Below, piece after piece: positions 19,401 to 28,689 of a stretch of 64,000 nucleotides of DNA; position 1 is the stretch's first letter; each line of letters begins with the position of its first letter. Location of the stretch: contig NZ_LMHT01000001.1 in NCBI RefSeq assembly GCF_001429025.1, positions 1 to 64,000 of the forward strand. The letters run 5' to 3'. The translations under genes and the position numbers were made by a program. A model generated the notes under the pieces. It saw only the letters and a program-made list of their open reading frames with translations, ran no database searches and was not told the DNA's origin. The DNA comes from Phenylobacterium sp. Root700. Its GTDB lineage: Bacteria > Pseudomonadota > Alphaproteobacteria > Caulobacterales > Caulobacteraceae.

Positions 19401-21382
19401 AAGGGCGGCTGGGCGGCGGCCGGCGCGGCCGGTTGCGCCGCTTCGGCGGGCTGAGCCGGAGCTGCGGACGTTCCGGCCGGCGGCGTCGCGCCGTCAACCG
19501 GCGGAACCGCGCCATCGACCGGCGGCGCCGCCAAGGGATCGACCGCCTCGACCGCGACCGGAGGCGGCGCCACCGGCGCCATGCCGATCCGCTTACCGTT
19601 CACCCGGACCACGCCCTTGCTCATGGCGTAGCGGGCGAAGTCGCGCCAGATCTCGGCCGGCAGGCCCGCGCCGGCCACGCCGTTCATGGGGCTGTTGTCG
19701 TCGTTGCCGACCCAGACCCCAATGACCATGTCGCCGACGAAGCCGACGAACAGCGCGTCGCGATAGTCCTGGGTGGTGCCAGTCTTGCCGTAGGCGTAGG
19801 GCGAGACATTGGCCGTGTTGCCGGTGCCGAAGGTCACTGCCGCGCGCAGAAGGTCGAGCAGGCCGTCACGCTCGGCGCGCGGCAGTTGCCGGGCCGGGGC
19901 GACGCGCACCTGCGGCACGCCATAGGGCGTGACCGGCGCCTGCCCTGCCGCCACGCCCGCATAGGCCGAGGTGAGGTCGAGCAAGGTCATCGGCGCGGTG
20001 CCGAGCGCCAGGGTCAGGTCCGGCGGGAAGTCGGCGCGCACGCCCATGTCCTGGGCGGCGCGGACGATCTGGGCGCGGCCGACCTGCTGGGCCAGCCGCA
20101 CGGCCGCAACGTTCGACGACCCGGCGAAGGCGTTGCGCAGGTGGATCTCGCGATTGGCGTAGTGGCCCTCGTGGTTCTTCGGCGACCAGTCGCCGATGGT
20201 CACCGGCGCGTCGAGGATCAGGCTGTCGGGGGTCATGCCGCTGCGCAGCGCCGCCTGGTAGACGAACAGCTTGAACGCCGATCCCGGCTGGCGCTGGGCG
20301 TCGGAGACCCGGTTGAACTGGCTGGTCTTGTAGTTATCGCCCCCCACCATCACCAGGACCCGGCCGTCCGGCCGCATCGCGACCAGCGCCGCCTGGGTGG
20401 CGTGGAGGTAGCCGCCATGCCGCTTGAGCGCCTGGCTGACGATGGTCTCGGCGCGCTCCTGCAGCACCGAGTCCAAGGTGGTCGGCACCAGCACCTCGCC
20501 ATAGGCGCTCTCGAAGGCGCGGCGGGCCTGAGGCGACACCCAGTCGGCGAAATAGGTCCCGACCGGCAGTTTTTCGCGGCCTTCGCGGACCCGGATCGTG
20601 CGGTTCGCGCGGGCCTGTTGCGGGGTGATGGCCCCGACCTCGACCATGGTGGCCAGCACGACGCGGGCGCGTTCGCGGGCGGCAGGCAGGTCTTCGGTGG
20701 GCGCCAACCTGGAGGGCGCCTTGACCATCCCGGCCAGCATCGCCGCTTCGCCGATGCTCAGCGTCTCGGGCGTCTTGTCGAAATAGTGCCGGGCCGCGGC
20801 GCGCAGGCCAAACACCCCGTCGCCAAAATAGACCGTCGACAGATAGCGCGAGAGGATTTCGTCCTTGGTGAGCCGGGCTTCCAGATAGAGCGCGATCAGG
20901 GCTTCCTGGGCCTTGCGGCGCAGGCTGCGCTGGTTGCTCAAGAACGCGTTCTTGGCCAGCTGCTGGGTGATCGTCGAGCCGCCCTGCTGGACCTCGCCCT
21001 CGCCGACATTGCGCTGCAGAGCCCGCGCGATGGCCCGGAAATCGAGACCGATGTGGCTGTAGAACCGTCGATCCTCGATGGCCACGAAGGCGCCGGGAAC
21101 GTGTTTGGGCAGCTTGGTCACATCGACCGGCTGCTCCTTGTAGGAGCCTCGCCGGGCGAAGGGTTTGCCGTCGGCGCTGACCAGGATCAGCGTCGGATTA
21201 GCCAGGGGCTCCAGCGCGCGGCCCAGCGGCAGCGACCAGACCATGAAGACGATCAGGGCGATAAGCGCCAGCACCGCGCCGCCGGCGACCTGCCAGAGGC
21301 GGCGACGCCAGAACGGCGGCTTGGCGATGGCCGCGCCCATCGGCGCGCGCACGGTCTCAGGTGCGCCGGTAGGGTCGGTCAT
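19397..21382 (-). CDS. Class A penicillin-binding protein (PBP1A type)
   Basis: A 661-residue bifunctional murein synthase. It has a short cytoplasmic tail, one membrane anchor at about 31-50, a GT51 transglycosylase domain with EDRRFYSH (103-110) and GGSTITQQLAKN (134-145), and a transpeptidase domain with SAFK (368-371), SSN (422-424) and KTG (533-535). The last 60 residues are proline- and alanine-rich with two copies of PPVDGA, a flexible tail seen in some alphaproteobacterial homologues. It is convergent with lpxK, with a four-base overlap of the two stop codons. Confidence 0.93.
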   Translation of the reverse strand: MTDPTGAPETVRAPMGAAIAKPPFWRRRLWQVAGGAVLALIALIVFMVWSLPLGRALEPLANPTLILVSADGKPFARRGSYKEQPVDVTKLPKHVPGAFVAIEDRRFYSHIGLDFRAIARALQRNVGEGEVQQGGSTITQQLAKNAFLSNQRSLRRKAQEALIALYLEARLTKDEILSRYLSTVYFGDGVFGLRAAARHYFDKTPETLSIGEAAMLAGMVKAPSRLAPTEDLPAARERARVVLATMVEVGAITPQQARANRTIRVREGREKLPVGTYFADWVSPQARRAFESAYGEVLVPTTLDSVLQERAETIVSQALKRHGGYLHATQAALVAMRPDGRVLVMVGGDNYKTSQFNRVSDAQRQPGSAFKLFVYQAALRSGMTPDSLILDAPVTIGDWSPKNHEGHYANREIHLRNAFAGSSNVAAVRLAQQVGRAQIVRAAQDMGVRADFPPDLTLALGTAPMTLLDLTSAYAGVAAGQAPVTPYGVPQVRVAPARQLPRAERDGLLDLLRAAVTFGTGNTANVSPYAYGKTGTTQDYRDALFVGFVGDMVIGVWVGNDDNSPMNGVAGAGLPAEIWRDFARYAMSKGVVRVNGKRIGMAPVAPPPVAVEAVDPLAAPPVDGAVPPVDGATPPAGTSAAPAQPAEAAQPAAPAAAQPPF

Positions 21383-21456
21383 GGACTTGCGTACTCGGAC
21401 GTTGGCGGCGGGTCAGAGGCCCTCTTGGCCCTCATCGCACGCCGCCGCGCCGGTTT

Positions 21457-22524
21457 CTAGGCCCCGGCCTTCTGGGCGTAGACCCAGGCCGACTTCGCCA
21501 GCAACGGCACGCGTTCGGCCATGGCGGCCGCCTGCGGGCTGTTGGCGGTGCCGTCGCGCACCCGCCCGACGATCCCCTGGCAGATCCCGGCCAGCCGGAA
21601 CATGTTGTAGGAGAAGAACCAGTCGAGGTCGTGCAGGCCGGTCCGGCCGGTCAGACGGCAATATTCGGCGACATACTCGTCGACGCTCGGGATGCCGTGC
21701 GCCTTCAGGTCGGGGATCTGGGCGATCGCGCCGTTCACCCAGTTCATCAGCAGGTAGGTGAAGTCGGCCAGCGGCTCGCCCAGGGTCGACAGCTCCCAGT
21801 CGAGCACGGCGATGACGCGCGGCTCGGTCGGATGCAGGACCATGTTGTCGAGGCGGTAGTCGCCATGGACGACGGAGGTGCGTTCCTGGGCCGGCAGGCT
21901 CTTGGGGAGCCATTCGATCAGGCGGTCCATCTCCTCAAGGTGCTCGGTCTCGGAGGCCTTGTACTGCTTGGTCCAGCGGTCGACTTGCCGGCCCATATAG
22001 TTGCCGGGCTTGCCGTAATCGCCGAGGCCGATGGCCTCGTGATCGGTGTTGTGCAGGTCGGCCAGGGTCTTGAGCTTGGCCATGAAGATGGCGTGGCGCT
22101 CGGCCGGCTCATACTGCGGCAGCTGCTGGTCCCAGAGGATGCGGCCCTCGACCATGTCCATCACGTAGAACATCGTGCCGATGACGCTGTCGTCGGTGCA
22201 GAGGCCGTAGGAGCGCGCCACCGGGAAGCCGGTCGGATAGAGCGCCGAGATCACCTTGTATTCACGGTCGACCGCGTGGGCCGAGGGCAGCAGCTTGCCC
22301 GGCGGCTTGCGACGCAGGACGTACTTCTTGCCCGGGGTGACCAGCTGATAGGTCGGGTTGGACTGTCCGCCCTTGAACTGGCGCACCTCCAGGGGACCGG
22401 CATAGCCTTCGACATTGGCCTGCATCCAGGCGGCAAGCGCGGCTTCGTCGAAGCGATGGCTCTCGGCGACCTCTTTGGTGCCGCTGTTCAGCTGCTCGCG
22501 CTGTTGCTCCGCGGTGTCGGCCAT
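21457..22524 (-). CDS. APH-like phosphotransferase family protein (ACAD10/11 kinase type)
   Basis: A 355-residue protein of the aminoglycoside phosphotransferase fold. It has YVLRRKPPGKLLPSAHAVDREY near the nucleotide site (given here in part as family context), the catalytic VVHGDYRLDN and the metal-binding VLDWELSTLGEP. This subfamily is related to the kinase part of ACAD10/11 and often works with acyl-CoA dehydrogenases, phosphorylating hydroxyacyl compounds, not antibiotics. The ATG at 22524 has AAGGGGAG upstream; an earlier in-frame start at 22590 lacks support. Confidence 0.88.
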   Translation of the reverse strand: MADTAEQQREQLNSGTKEVAESHRFDEAALAAWMQANVEGYAGPLEVRQFKGGQSNPTYQLVTPGKKYVLRRKPPGKLLPSAHAVDREYKVISALYPTGFPVARSYGLCTDDSVIGTMFYVMDMVEGRILWDQQLPQYEPAERHAIFMAKLKTLADLHNTDHEAIGLGDYGKPGNYMGRQVDRWTKQYKASETEHLEEMDRLIEWLPKSLPAQERTSVVHGDYRLDNMVLHPTEPRVIAVLDWELSTLGEPLADFTYLLMNWVNGAIAQIPDLKAHGIPSVDEYVAEYCRLTGRTGLHDLDWFFSYNMFRLAGICQGIVGRVRDGTANSPQAAAMAERVPLLAKSAWVYAQKAGA

Positions 22525-22627
22525 GACGCTCCCCTTAAGTCTCGTACAGTTGTTTGAACCACCATACCGAGGCCCCCGCCCTATGAGCAAGGCGTCACGC
22601 CCAGGAATGCAGGGCGCCGCGGAGAGC

Positions 22628-23902
22628 CTAGCGAGGGGTCAGGGCCCGCCAACCGATGTCCGTACGGTGGAAACCGCCTGGCCAATCGATCCTGGCGATC
22701 GCCCCATAGGCCTTGTCGCGGGCTTCCTGCAGGGTCGCGCCGCGCGCGCAGACGTTCAGGACGCGACCACCTGCCGCACGCAATACGCCGTCCGGGTCGC
22801 GCGAGGTGCCGGCGTGGAAGACCACGACGTCCTCGCCGAAGTCCTGCTCGGCGCCGCGGATGATCGAGCCGCCCACCGGGCTTTCCGGATAACCGTCGGC
22901 GGCCAGGACCACGCAGATCGCCGCCTCGTCGCGCCAGACCGGCGCGGGAAGCTGGGCCAGCGTGCCGTTCGCGCAGGCAACCAGGTAGGGCACCAGATCG
23001 CTCTCCAGCCGCAGCATCAGCACCTGGCATTCGGGATCGCCGAAGCGGACATTGAACTCGACCAGCTTGGGGCCGTCCTTGGTGGCCATCAGCTCGACGA
23101 ACAGCACGCCCTTGTAGGGCGCGCCCTCCGAAGCGATCCCGGCGAAGGCGCGTTCGGCCAGCCGCAGCCGGGTCTGTTCGATCAGCTCGGGCGTGAAGAC
23201 CGGGGCTGGCGAATAGGTGCCCATGCCGCCGGTGTTGGGGCCGATCTCGCCGTCATAGGCGCGCTTATGGTCCTGGGCCGAACCGAAGACGATGGAGTCC
23301 TTGCCGTCGCACAGCGCGAACAGCGAACCGATCTCGCCCTCGAGGAACTCCTCGATCACCACCCGCGCCCCGGCCGCGCCGTACCGGCCGCCCAGCGCGT
23401 CGTCGATGGCCGCCTCGGCCTCGGCCCGGTCCTGGGCGATGACCACGCCCTTGCCGGCGGCCAGACCGTCGGCCTTGATCACATAGGGCGGCTGGAAGGC
23501 GGCCAGCGCCGTCTTGGCCTCATCGGCGGTGTCGCAGACCTTGTAAGCCGAGGTCGGCAGGCCGTGGCGGTCGGTGAAGGCCTTGGTGAAGGCCTTCGAG
23601 GATTCCAGCTTTCCGGCGGCGGCCACCGGGCCGAAGCAGGGAATGGCTGCTGCGTTCAACGCGTCGGCGAGGCCGGCCTCGACCGAGACCTCGGGGCCGA
23701 TCACCACCAGATCGGCGGCGATCTCCTGGGCCAACGCCACCAGGGCTGGAACGTCGGTGGCCTTGAGCGCCCGCAGTTCACCTAGCGAGGCCATGCCGGG
23801 ATTGCCCGGGGCGATGACCAGACGCTTCACCAGCGGCGAGGCCGCGATCTTCCAGGCCAGGGCGTGTTCGCGCCCGCCCGAGCCGACGAGGAGAATGTTC
23901 AT
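22628..23902 (-). CDS. purD: Phosphoribosylamine-glycine ligase
   Basis: PurD joins glycine to phosphoribosylamine in purine synthesis. The protein starts MNILLVGSGGREHALAWK, has the ATP-grasp core (VIKADGLAAGKGV, VVIEEFLEGEIGS) and the family block GPNTGGMGTYSPAP, and is 424 residues, the normal length. The ATG at 23902 is chosen because conserved sequence starts exactly there. An open frame running to 23968 overlaps the end of the upstream gene and is rejected. Confidence 0.97.
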   Translation of the reverse strand: MNILLVGSGGREHALAWKIAASPLVKRLVIAPGNPGMASLGELRALKATDVPALVALAQEIAADLVVIGPEVSVEAGLADALNAAAIPCFGPVAAAGKLESSKAFTKAFTDRHGLPTSAYKVCDTADEAKTALAAFQPPYVIKADGLAAGKGVVIAQDRAEAEAAIDDALGGRYGAAGARVVIEEFLEGEIGSLFALCDGKDSIVFGSAQDHKRAYDGEIGPNTGGMGTYSPAPVFTPELIEQTRLRLAERAFAGIASEGAPYKGVLFVELMATKDGPKLVEFNVRFGDPECQVLMLRLESDLVPYLVACANGTLAQLPAPVWRDEAAICVVLAADGYPESPVGGSIIRGAEQDFGEDVVVFHAGTSRDPDGVLRAAGGRVLNVCARGATLQEARDKAYGAIARIDWPGGFHRTDIGWRALTPR

Positions 23903-23934
23903 GGCCCCGCCTTTGGCGCGCGCAGGCGCGGCGG

Positions 23935-24408
23935 TCAAGGATCGGGAGCCAGGCGCGAGCCCAGCCATCGCTCGACGACCGTGACGGCGCGCTCCGAGGC
24001 CGCGGCCTGCGGCCGGCTCGGCGGGGCCGTGACCTCCAGCACCACGCCGTCGGGATCCTCGAAATAGATCGACTGTTGGGCGCCATGGTCCTCTTCCCAG
24101 AACCCGACCTCGGCCGCCCGCAACCTGGCCCGCCAGCCGGCGAGTTCGGCGACGGCGTCCACCCCCATCGCGTAGTGGCGCACGTCATGGGGCAGATCGC
24201 GATAGCTGGGGGCCGGAGCGCCTCTCAGCTCCACCAGCACGATCTCTCCGCCGCCCGGCACGGCGAAGATCATCATCAGCCAGGGGTAATCGCCCCAGTC
24301 GTCGCCTTCATGCGCCTCGACCAGCGGCAGTCCCACCACGTCGCGATAGAAGGCCAGGCTCGCCCCGGCGTCACGCACCGGGAACACCACATGGTCCAGC
24401 TTGAGCAT
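23935..24408 (-). CDS. VOC superfamily (glyoxalase-like) protein
   Basis: A 157-residue protein with the vicinal oxygen chelate fold. The first half starts MLKLDHVVFPVRDAGASLAFY and ends in a GEIVLVE strand. The second half has HYAMGVDAVAEL and IYFEDPDGVVLEV. The spacing fits glyoxalase I or dioxygenase-like members, but the substrate cannot be inferred. The ATG at 24408 has GGGAGAGG upstream. It precedes purD on the same strand by about 30 bases. Confidence 0.85.
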   Translation of the reverse strand: MLKLDHVVFPVRDAGASLAFYRDVVGLPLVEAHEGDDWGDYPWLMMIFAVPGGGEIVLVELRGAPAPSYRDLPHDVRHYAMGVDAVAELAGWRARLRAAEVGFWEEDHGAQQSIYFEDPDGVVLEVTAPPSRPQAAASERAVTVVERWLGSRLAPDP

Positions 24409-24456
24409 GCGACCTCTCCCTTCAGGGAGCGGGCAACATATCACCGTTCGGAGGGG

Positions 24457-24648
24457 TCAGGCGTCCGTGAAGATCGCGTCGATGGGCATGTCGAACAACC
24501 GGGCGATCTTGAACGCCAGCGGCAGGCTGGGATCGTACTTGCCGGTCTCGATGGCGTTGATGCTCTGGCGGGAGACGTCGAGGCGTTCGGCCAACTCGGC
24601 CTGGCTCCAGCCACGCTCGGCGCGCAGACCCTTGAGGCGGTTTTTCAT
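24457..24648 (-). CDS. XRE-family helix-turn-helix regulator
   Basis: A 63-residue single-domain DNA-binding protein, MKNRLKGLRAERGWSQ onward, with the recognition part LDVSRQSINAIETGKYDPSLPLAFKIA. This small XRE type is usually paired with a short membrane protein of the DUF2178 or related kind, as here. The start lies 13 bases after the stop of the membrane protein gene, so the two form an operon. It probably represses its own promoter through the palindrome at 24894-24911. Confidence 0.92.
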   Translation of the reverse strand: MKNRLKGLRAERGWSQAELAERLDVSRQSINAIETGKYDPSLPLAFKIARLFDMPIDAIFTDA

Positions 24649-24661
24649 CAGGTCGCCACGC

Positions 24662-24859
24662 CTAACGTCCCCAGAAGCTCCAGCCCAGATCGGCCATGGC
24701 CCCGGCGACCTTGAGCACCGGCAAGTTCAGCAGGGTCAGCGGCTCGACCGCCGCGCTGCGCCAGGCCAGGACCGCGCCGCCGGCGAAGAACAACATCAGG
24801 CAAACCAGCGGCAGCAGAAAGCCGGCGCGGATCGTCCATCTGTCGCGACGCGGCGTCAT
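24662..24859 (-). CDS. Small membrane protein paired with XRE regulator
   Basis: A 65-residue protein, MTPRRDRWTIRAG then a hydrophobic segment of about 20 residues, and a second weaker hydrophobic stretch. The ATG at 24859 has GGGAG eight bases upstream. A longer reading from 24898 would start inside the promoter area. I do not recognise a family. Being the first gene of a two-gene unit with an XRE regulator suggests it senses or resists envelope stress, or inhibits the regulator, but that is inference. Confidence 0.72.
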   Translation of the reverse strand: MTPRRDRWTIRAGFLLPLVCLMLFFAGGAVLAWRSAAVEPLTLLNLPVLKVAGAMADLGWSFWGR

Positions 24860-24884
24860 GCCTAGCTCCCCAGTCGATATGACA

Positions 24885-24913
24885 AGGAAACACGACATCG
24901 ATCAAAATGTCAA
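24885..24913 (-). promoter_or_regulatory. Candidate promoter and operator of the XRE operon
   Basis: On the minus strand, TTGACA (24913-24908) is followed after 17 bases by TTTCCT (24890-24885), a good -35 and a weak -10. Between them lies an inverted repeat GACAT-N8-ATGTC (24894-24911). An autorepressor bound there would cover the promoter. The XRE protein encoded downstream is the obvious candidate. Confidence 0.45.
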
Positions 24914-24938
24914 GCGACCATGACACCCGTAGCGACCG

Positions 24939-25835
24939 TCAGTCGGCCCAAAAGCCGTGCGCCGCAAGCCCGACAAGCGCCCGACAGGTGATCTCTCCGG
25001 CCCACTCTTGATGGGCCTTCACGTGCCAGGGCTCCCATCCCGGCCGCCACCCGCCGTCATCGCCCTGCGCCGCGATCAGTCGCGCCGCCTGGCGGGCGAC
25101 ACCATCGCGAACGAGCTCGTAGCCGAAGGAGGACGGGGTCGGCGCGATACGCATGAGATTCAGGTGCGGATCGTCAGGGTCGGCCGCCACAAGCGACGCA
25201 GGCAATCGCCGTTCCAGAAAGTCGCGAACGTCGGCGGGCAGCGCCTTGGTGTGGATCAGGCGCATGCAGCAATAGAGCTCGTAGGCGCTGTCGAGGCGAC
25301 CAACACGGTCGAGCGCCTCCAGCACGGTCGATGTCACGCCCTGCAGAACTTCGCCCGGCACATCGGCCCGATAATCGTAGAGATAGCCGAGCAACTCAGC
25401 GGTCGGGTTGAAGACATAGCCTCTGAAGCGGTCGAGGCCGGGCGCCCACCACGGCGCGTGCGGCCCCTCGTCCACACGCGCATCGACCGCCGGCCAGACC
25501 CACGCCGTCCGATCTACAGTCCGCACCAGATAGTCGATCGCCTTTTGCACCATGGGTAGATCGGCAGGCGCATCGATCGCCCGAAGATATTGAAAGGCGA
25601 TGCTCGTGCCGATGGCGCTGGGCGCGGGCGAGCGGATATCGGGCTCTATGGCGTTTCCAAAGCCGCCTTCCGGCGTCTGATAGCGCTCAAGCTCGCCAAT
25701 GACCCGGTCAAAGGCGGTCTCGTCCCCGCCGCTCGGCGACATGTAGTCGAGGTATGCGCGGTCCAATGGCCGCGCATTGGCCCGCACGAAGGCCCGCGCC
25801 CGCTCGATCGCCGCCTTCGAAATCGACGCTGGCAT
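24939..25835 (-). CDS. Unrecognised alpha/alpha-toroid-like protein
   Basis: A 298-residue soluble protein with no signal peptide. It contains repeats of the form YQTPEGGFGNAIEPD and QGDDGGWRPGWEPWH spaced along mostly helical sequence, reminiscent of the QW-type turns of prenyltransferase and terpene cyclase alpha/alpha barrels. The DxDD acid of cyclases is not obvious, so catalysis is uncertain. The ATG at 25835 has AGGGAGCAG upstream. It lies just downstream of dcd on the same strand (40 bases). Confidence 0.7.
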   Translation of the reverse strand: MPASISKAAIERARAFVRANARPLDRAYLDYMSPSGGDETAFDRVIGELERYQTPEGGFGNAIEPDIRSPAPSAIGTSIAFQYLRAIDAPADLPMVQKAIDYLVRTVDRTAWVWPAVDARVDEGPHAPWWAPGLDRFRGYVFNPTAELLGYLYDYRADVPGEVLQGVTSTVLEALDRVGRLDSAYELYCCMRLIHTKALPADVRDFLERRLPASLVAADPDDPHLNLMRIAPTPSSFGYELVRDGVARQAARLIAAQGDDGGWRPGWEPWHVKAHQEWAGEITCRALVGLAAHGFWAD

Positions 25836-25874
25836 CTCTGCTCCCTTGGGAGGCGGCCGCGCCAAGGGCCGTCG

Positions 25875-26903
25875 TCAGCCCCAGATGCGGAAGTGCTTGG
25901 AGAGCTTCAGGCCCTGGCGTTGATAGTGCGAGCCCTGATCGCCGTAGAGCCGCGAGGGCTTGGCGGTCAGGGGTTCGTAGACCAGGCGGGCGACGGTCTG
26001 GCCGTCTTCCAACAGGAACGGGGTCTCGTGGCTGCGCACCTCCAGCACGCCGCGCGAACCGACGCCGCCGGCCTCCTCGGTCCCGAAGCCCGGATCGAAG
26101 AAGCCCGCATAGTGGACGCGGAACTCGCCGACCGACGGATCGATGGGCGTCATCTCGGCGGCTTCCATCACCGGGATCTCGACCGCCTCCTTGGAGGCCA
26201 GGATGTAGAACTCGCCTGGATCGAGCAGCAGCTCGCCGCGGCGCGGGATCAGCGGCTCCCAGAAGTCCTTCGGGTCGTGGCCGTCCACATAGTCCATGTC
26301 GACCACCCCGGCGTGGCGGCGCGCGCGGAAGCCGGCGACGCCGTCGGAGAGATCGACCCCGACGCTGCGGGTCGACAGTTTCGGCGGATCGCCCCGCTTC
26401 AGGCGAAGCTGGTTGAGACGGGTATTGGTGCGCACCAGGATCGAGAAAGTCTGCGGCGCGATCTCGATATAGGTCGGCCCGGCATAGCCCTCCGACACGT
26501 CGTCGAAGGCGACAGAATTGTTGGTCAGCAGCCGCACGAAGACGTCGACCCGGCCGGTCGAGCTCTTCGGATTGGCCCGCGCCGAAATGCCCTTCGGCAA
26601 GGCCAGGGCTTCCTGAAGCTCGGCGATATAGACGCAGCCGCGCTCCAGCACCGCGCCCTTGGTCAGGTCCAGTTCGTGCATCGCCACGTCGGCCATGCGC
26701 TGCGGCACCGTGCGGCCAAGTCCCGGCAGGAACGAGGCCCGCACCCGCCAGGCGCGCGCGCCGAGCCGCAGATCCAGGCTCGCGGGCTGGACCTGATCGA
26801 GATCAAAGGGCTTGGCGGACGTGATGGCGCCAGAGGCGATCAGGTCGTCGATGGATTGGCAGGGCAGAATGCCAGGGGCGCTGCTGGACGGGGCGTCGGT
26901 CAT
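25875..26903 (-). CDS. dcd: dCTP deaminase, long alphaproteobacterial form
   Basis: A 342-residue protein of the dCTP deaminase/dUTPase superfamily. It is about twice the length of E. coli Dcd, as in many alphaproteobacteria, and appears to hold two dUTPase-like modules. Recognisable motifs are PASLDLRLG, ARANPKSSTGRVDVFVR in the first module and the catalytic-type GYAGPTYIE. It would supply dUTP for thymidylate synthesis. The ATG at 26903 fits conserved sequence; an earlier in-frame codon at 26939 overlaps the intergenic region shared with divergent metZ. Confidence 0.88.
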   Translation of the reverse strand: MTDAPSSSAPGILPCQSIDDLIASGAITSAKPFDLDQVQPASLDLRLGARAWRVRASFLPGLGRTVPQRMADVAMHELDLTKGAVLERGCVYIAELQEALALPKGISARANPKSSTGRVDVFVRLLTNNSVAFDDVSEGYAGPTYIEIAPQTFSILVRTNTRLNQLRLKRGDPPKLSTRSVGVDLSDGVAGFRARRHAGVVDMDYVDGHDPKDFWEPLIPRRGELLLDPGEFYILASKEAVEIPVMEAAEMTPIDPSVGEFRVHYAGFFDPGFGTEEAGGVGSRGVLEVRSHETPFLLEDGQTVARLVYEPLTAKPSRLYGDQGSHYQRQGLKLSKHFRIWG

Positions 26904-27041
26904 CGGCGCGACACTCGCCGCCCGTCGCGCGTCTGGCAAGGCTTAGCCGGCGAGGACCTGCAAGCTGCGTCAGATTTTCCACTGTGGCGGCGGCCCGGCC
27001 TGCGGTTTAGAAGGCCCTGCCCCTGTTGGAAGGATAAGAAC

Positions 27042-28226
27042 ATGGCCGAAGACCCGCGCGATTGGCAGCAAGAAACCAAGCTGGTGCGCGGCGGCATGGC
27101 CCGCTCGCCCTATGGCGAGATTTCCGAGGCGCTCTACCTCACCCAGAGCTTCGCCTATGAGACCGCCGGCGCGGCGGACAAGCGGTTCTCCGGCGAGGAT
27201 CCGGGCTTCATCTACCAACGCTTCGGCAACCCGACGACGCAGATGTTCGAGGACCGCCTCGCCCTGCTGGAAGGCGCCGATGTCTGCCGCGCCACGGCCT
27301 CGGGTATGGCCGCGGTGCATGTGGCGCTGCAAGGCCTGGTGCGGGCCGGCGATCACATCGTGGCCGGCCGGGCGCTGTTCGGCTCCTGCCGCTGGATCCT
27401 GTCGGAATGGATGCCGCGCTTCGGCGTCGAGATCACCTATGTCGACGCCACCGACCTGGAGGCCTGGAAGAACGCGGTCCGCCCCAACACCAAGGCGTTC
27501 CTGGTCGAGACCCCGGCCAACCCGCTGCTGGAAGTGACCGCCATCGGCGCGGTGGCCGAGATCGCCCATGCCGCTGGCGCCAAGCTGGTGGTCGACAACG
27601 TGTTCGCCACCCCGATCTTCCAGAAGCCGTTGGCGCTGGGCGCCGACATCGTCGTCTATTCGGCCACCAAGCATATCGACGGCCAGGGCCGCGTGCTCGG
27701 CGGCGCCATCCTCGGCGCCGAGGATGTGATGACCGAGGCCTATAAGGACATCCTGCGTCACACCGGCCCGGCCCTGTCGCCGTTCAACGCCTGGGTGCTG
27801 CTGAAGGGCCTGGAGACCCTGGAACTGCGCGTGACCCGCCAGACCCAGAACGCCGCCAAAATCGCCGACGTGATCGGCGCCCACGCCAAGACCAAGACCG
27901 TGCTCTATCCGGGCCGTCCCGATCACCCGCAGGCGGCGATCATCGCCAATCAGATGACCGGCGGCGGCAATGTCGTGGCCTTTGACCTCGGCAGCCGCGA
28001 GGCCGCCTGGCGGTTTCTCGACGCGCTGGCCATCGTCGACATCTCCAACAACCTGGGCGACGCCAAGTCGATGGCCACCCACCCCTCGACCACCACGCAC
28101 CGCTCGATGCCGGAAGAACAGCGCCTGGAGATCGGCCTGACCGAAGGTTGGGTGCGGATGAGCGTTGGTCTGGAGAGCGCTGTCGACCTGACGCGCGACG
28201 TCAGCCGGGCGCTCGACGGGGCGTAG
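27042..28226 (+). CDS. metZ: O-succinylhomoserine sulfhydrylase
   Basis: A PLP enzyme of the Cys/Met family that makes homocysteine from O-succinyl (or O-acetyl) homoserine and sulfide. It has 394 residues with YQRFGNPTTQMFEDRLALLEG in its early part (shortened here to YQRFGNPT), ATASGMAA, VVDNVFATP and the PLP lysine in YSATKHIDGQGR. The last motif is typical of MetZ. The ATG at 27042 has GGAAGGA ten bases upstream. A huge open frame that reaches back to 25590 is only an accident of GC-rich sequence. Confidence 0.94.
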   Translation: MAEDPRDWQQETKLVRGGMARSPYGEISEALYLTQSFAYETAGAADKRFSGEDPGFIYQRFGNPTTQMFEDRLALLEGADVCRATASGMAAVHVALQGLVRAGDHIVAGRALFGSCRWILSEWMPRFGVEITYVDATDLEAWKNAVRPNTKAFLVETPANPLLEVTAIGAVAEIAHAAGAKLVVDNVFATPIFQKPLALGADIVVYSATKHIDGQGRVLGGAILGAEDVMTEAYKDILRHTGPALSPFNAWVLLKGLETLELRVTRQTQNAAKIADVIGAHAKTKTVLYPGRPDHPQAAIIANQMTGGGNVVAFDLGSREAAWRFLDALAIVDISNNLGDAKSMATHPSTTTHRSMPEEQRLEIGLTEGWVRMSVGLESAVDLTRDVSRALDGA

Positions 28227-28251
28227 GACTCAGCCGCCTCGCCCGCGAGGT

Positions 28252-28557
28252 CTAGTTCGCGGGCGTCGAAGCGGTCGGGGCGTAGGGCGAGCCCGGTTGC
28301 AGCCACAGCGGAGTCGGCGGCGGCTCCGCGGCGGCCGCAGCCTCGGCCTCGGCCTCTTGCGCCGGGCGCGCCCTGATGACGTCGCCCTCGCCCTCGCGGT
28401 TGTTCAGGCCGTCGATCGTTCTGGTCGCCTCGGCCGCGGCGCCGGTGCGTTCGGCGCTGCTGCGGATGTTTGTCGCCAACCGGGTCACGTCGGCACGCGA
28501 ACAACCGGCCAGGGCCAACAAAAGCAAGACGGCCGCCAGTTGATAGCTCTTCTGCAT
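28252..28557 (-). CDS. Small outer-membrane-type lipoprotein
   Basis: A 101-residue protein with a lipoprotein signal, ending in the lipobox LAGC at residues 16-19, so the mature protein would start at Cys19. The rest is low in hydrophobicity and alanine/glutamate-rich, with a run of alanines near the middle and a proline-rich tail. No family is recognised. It is convergent with metZ, 25 bases from its stop. Confidence 0.75.
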   Translation of the reverse strand: MQKSYQLAAVLLLLALAGCSRADVTRLATNIRSSAERTGAAAEATRTIDGLNNREGEGDVIRARPAQEAEAEAAAAAEPPPTPLWLQPGSPYAPTASTPAN

Positions 28558-28689
28558 TTCAAGCGATCTTCATTGCCCGTTTGAGAGCGCCATCGCCCCC
28601 GTGCTCACGCACGATCATATCGACATCGGAACAACGCGCCAATCCACCGACTGGCGCGCGAAAGGGCCGCCGAGCAAGGCGCTTGCGGG

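Noticed and set aside
26904-27041. A possible SAM-II riboswitch upstream of metZ
   Set aside because: Alphaproteobacterial metZ often has one, but I could not find the conserved core or pseudoknot pairing in this stretch.
25590-28226. A single 878-codon open frame covering the dcd antisense strand and metZ
   Set aside because: Only the part from 27042 matches a protein family (MetZ), and a strong ribosome site lies there. The upstream part is antisense to two real genes and has no motifs.
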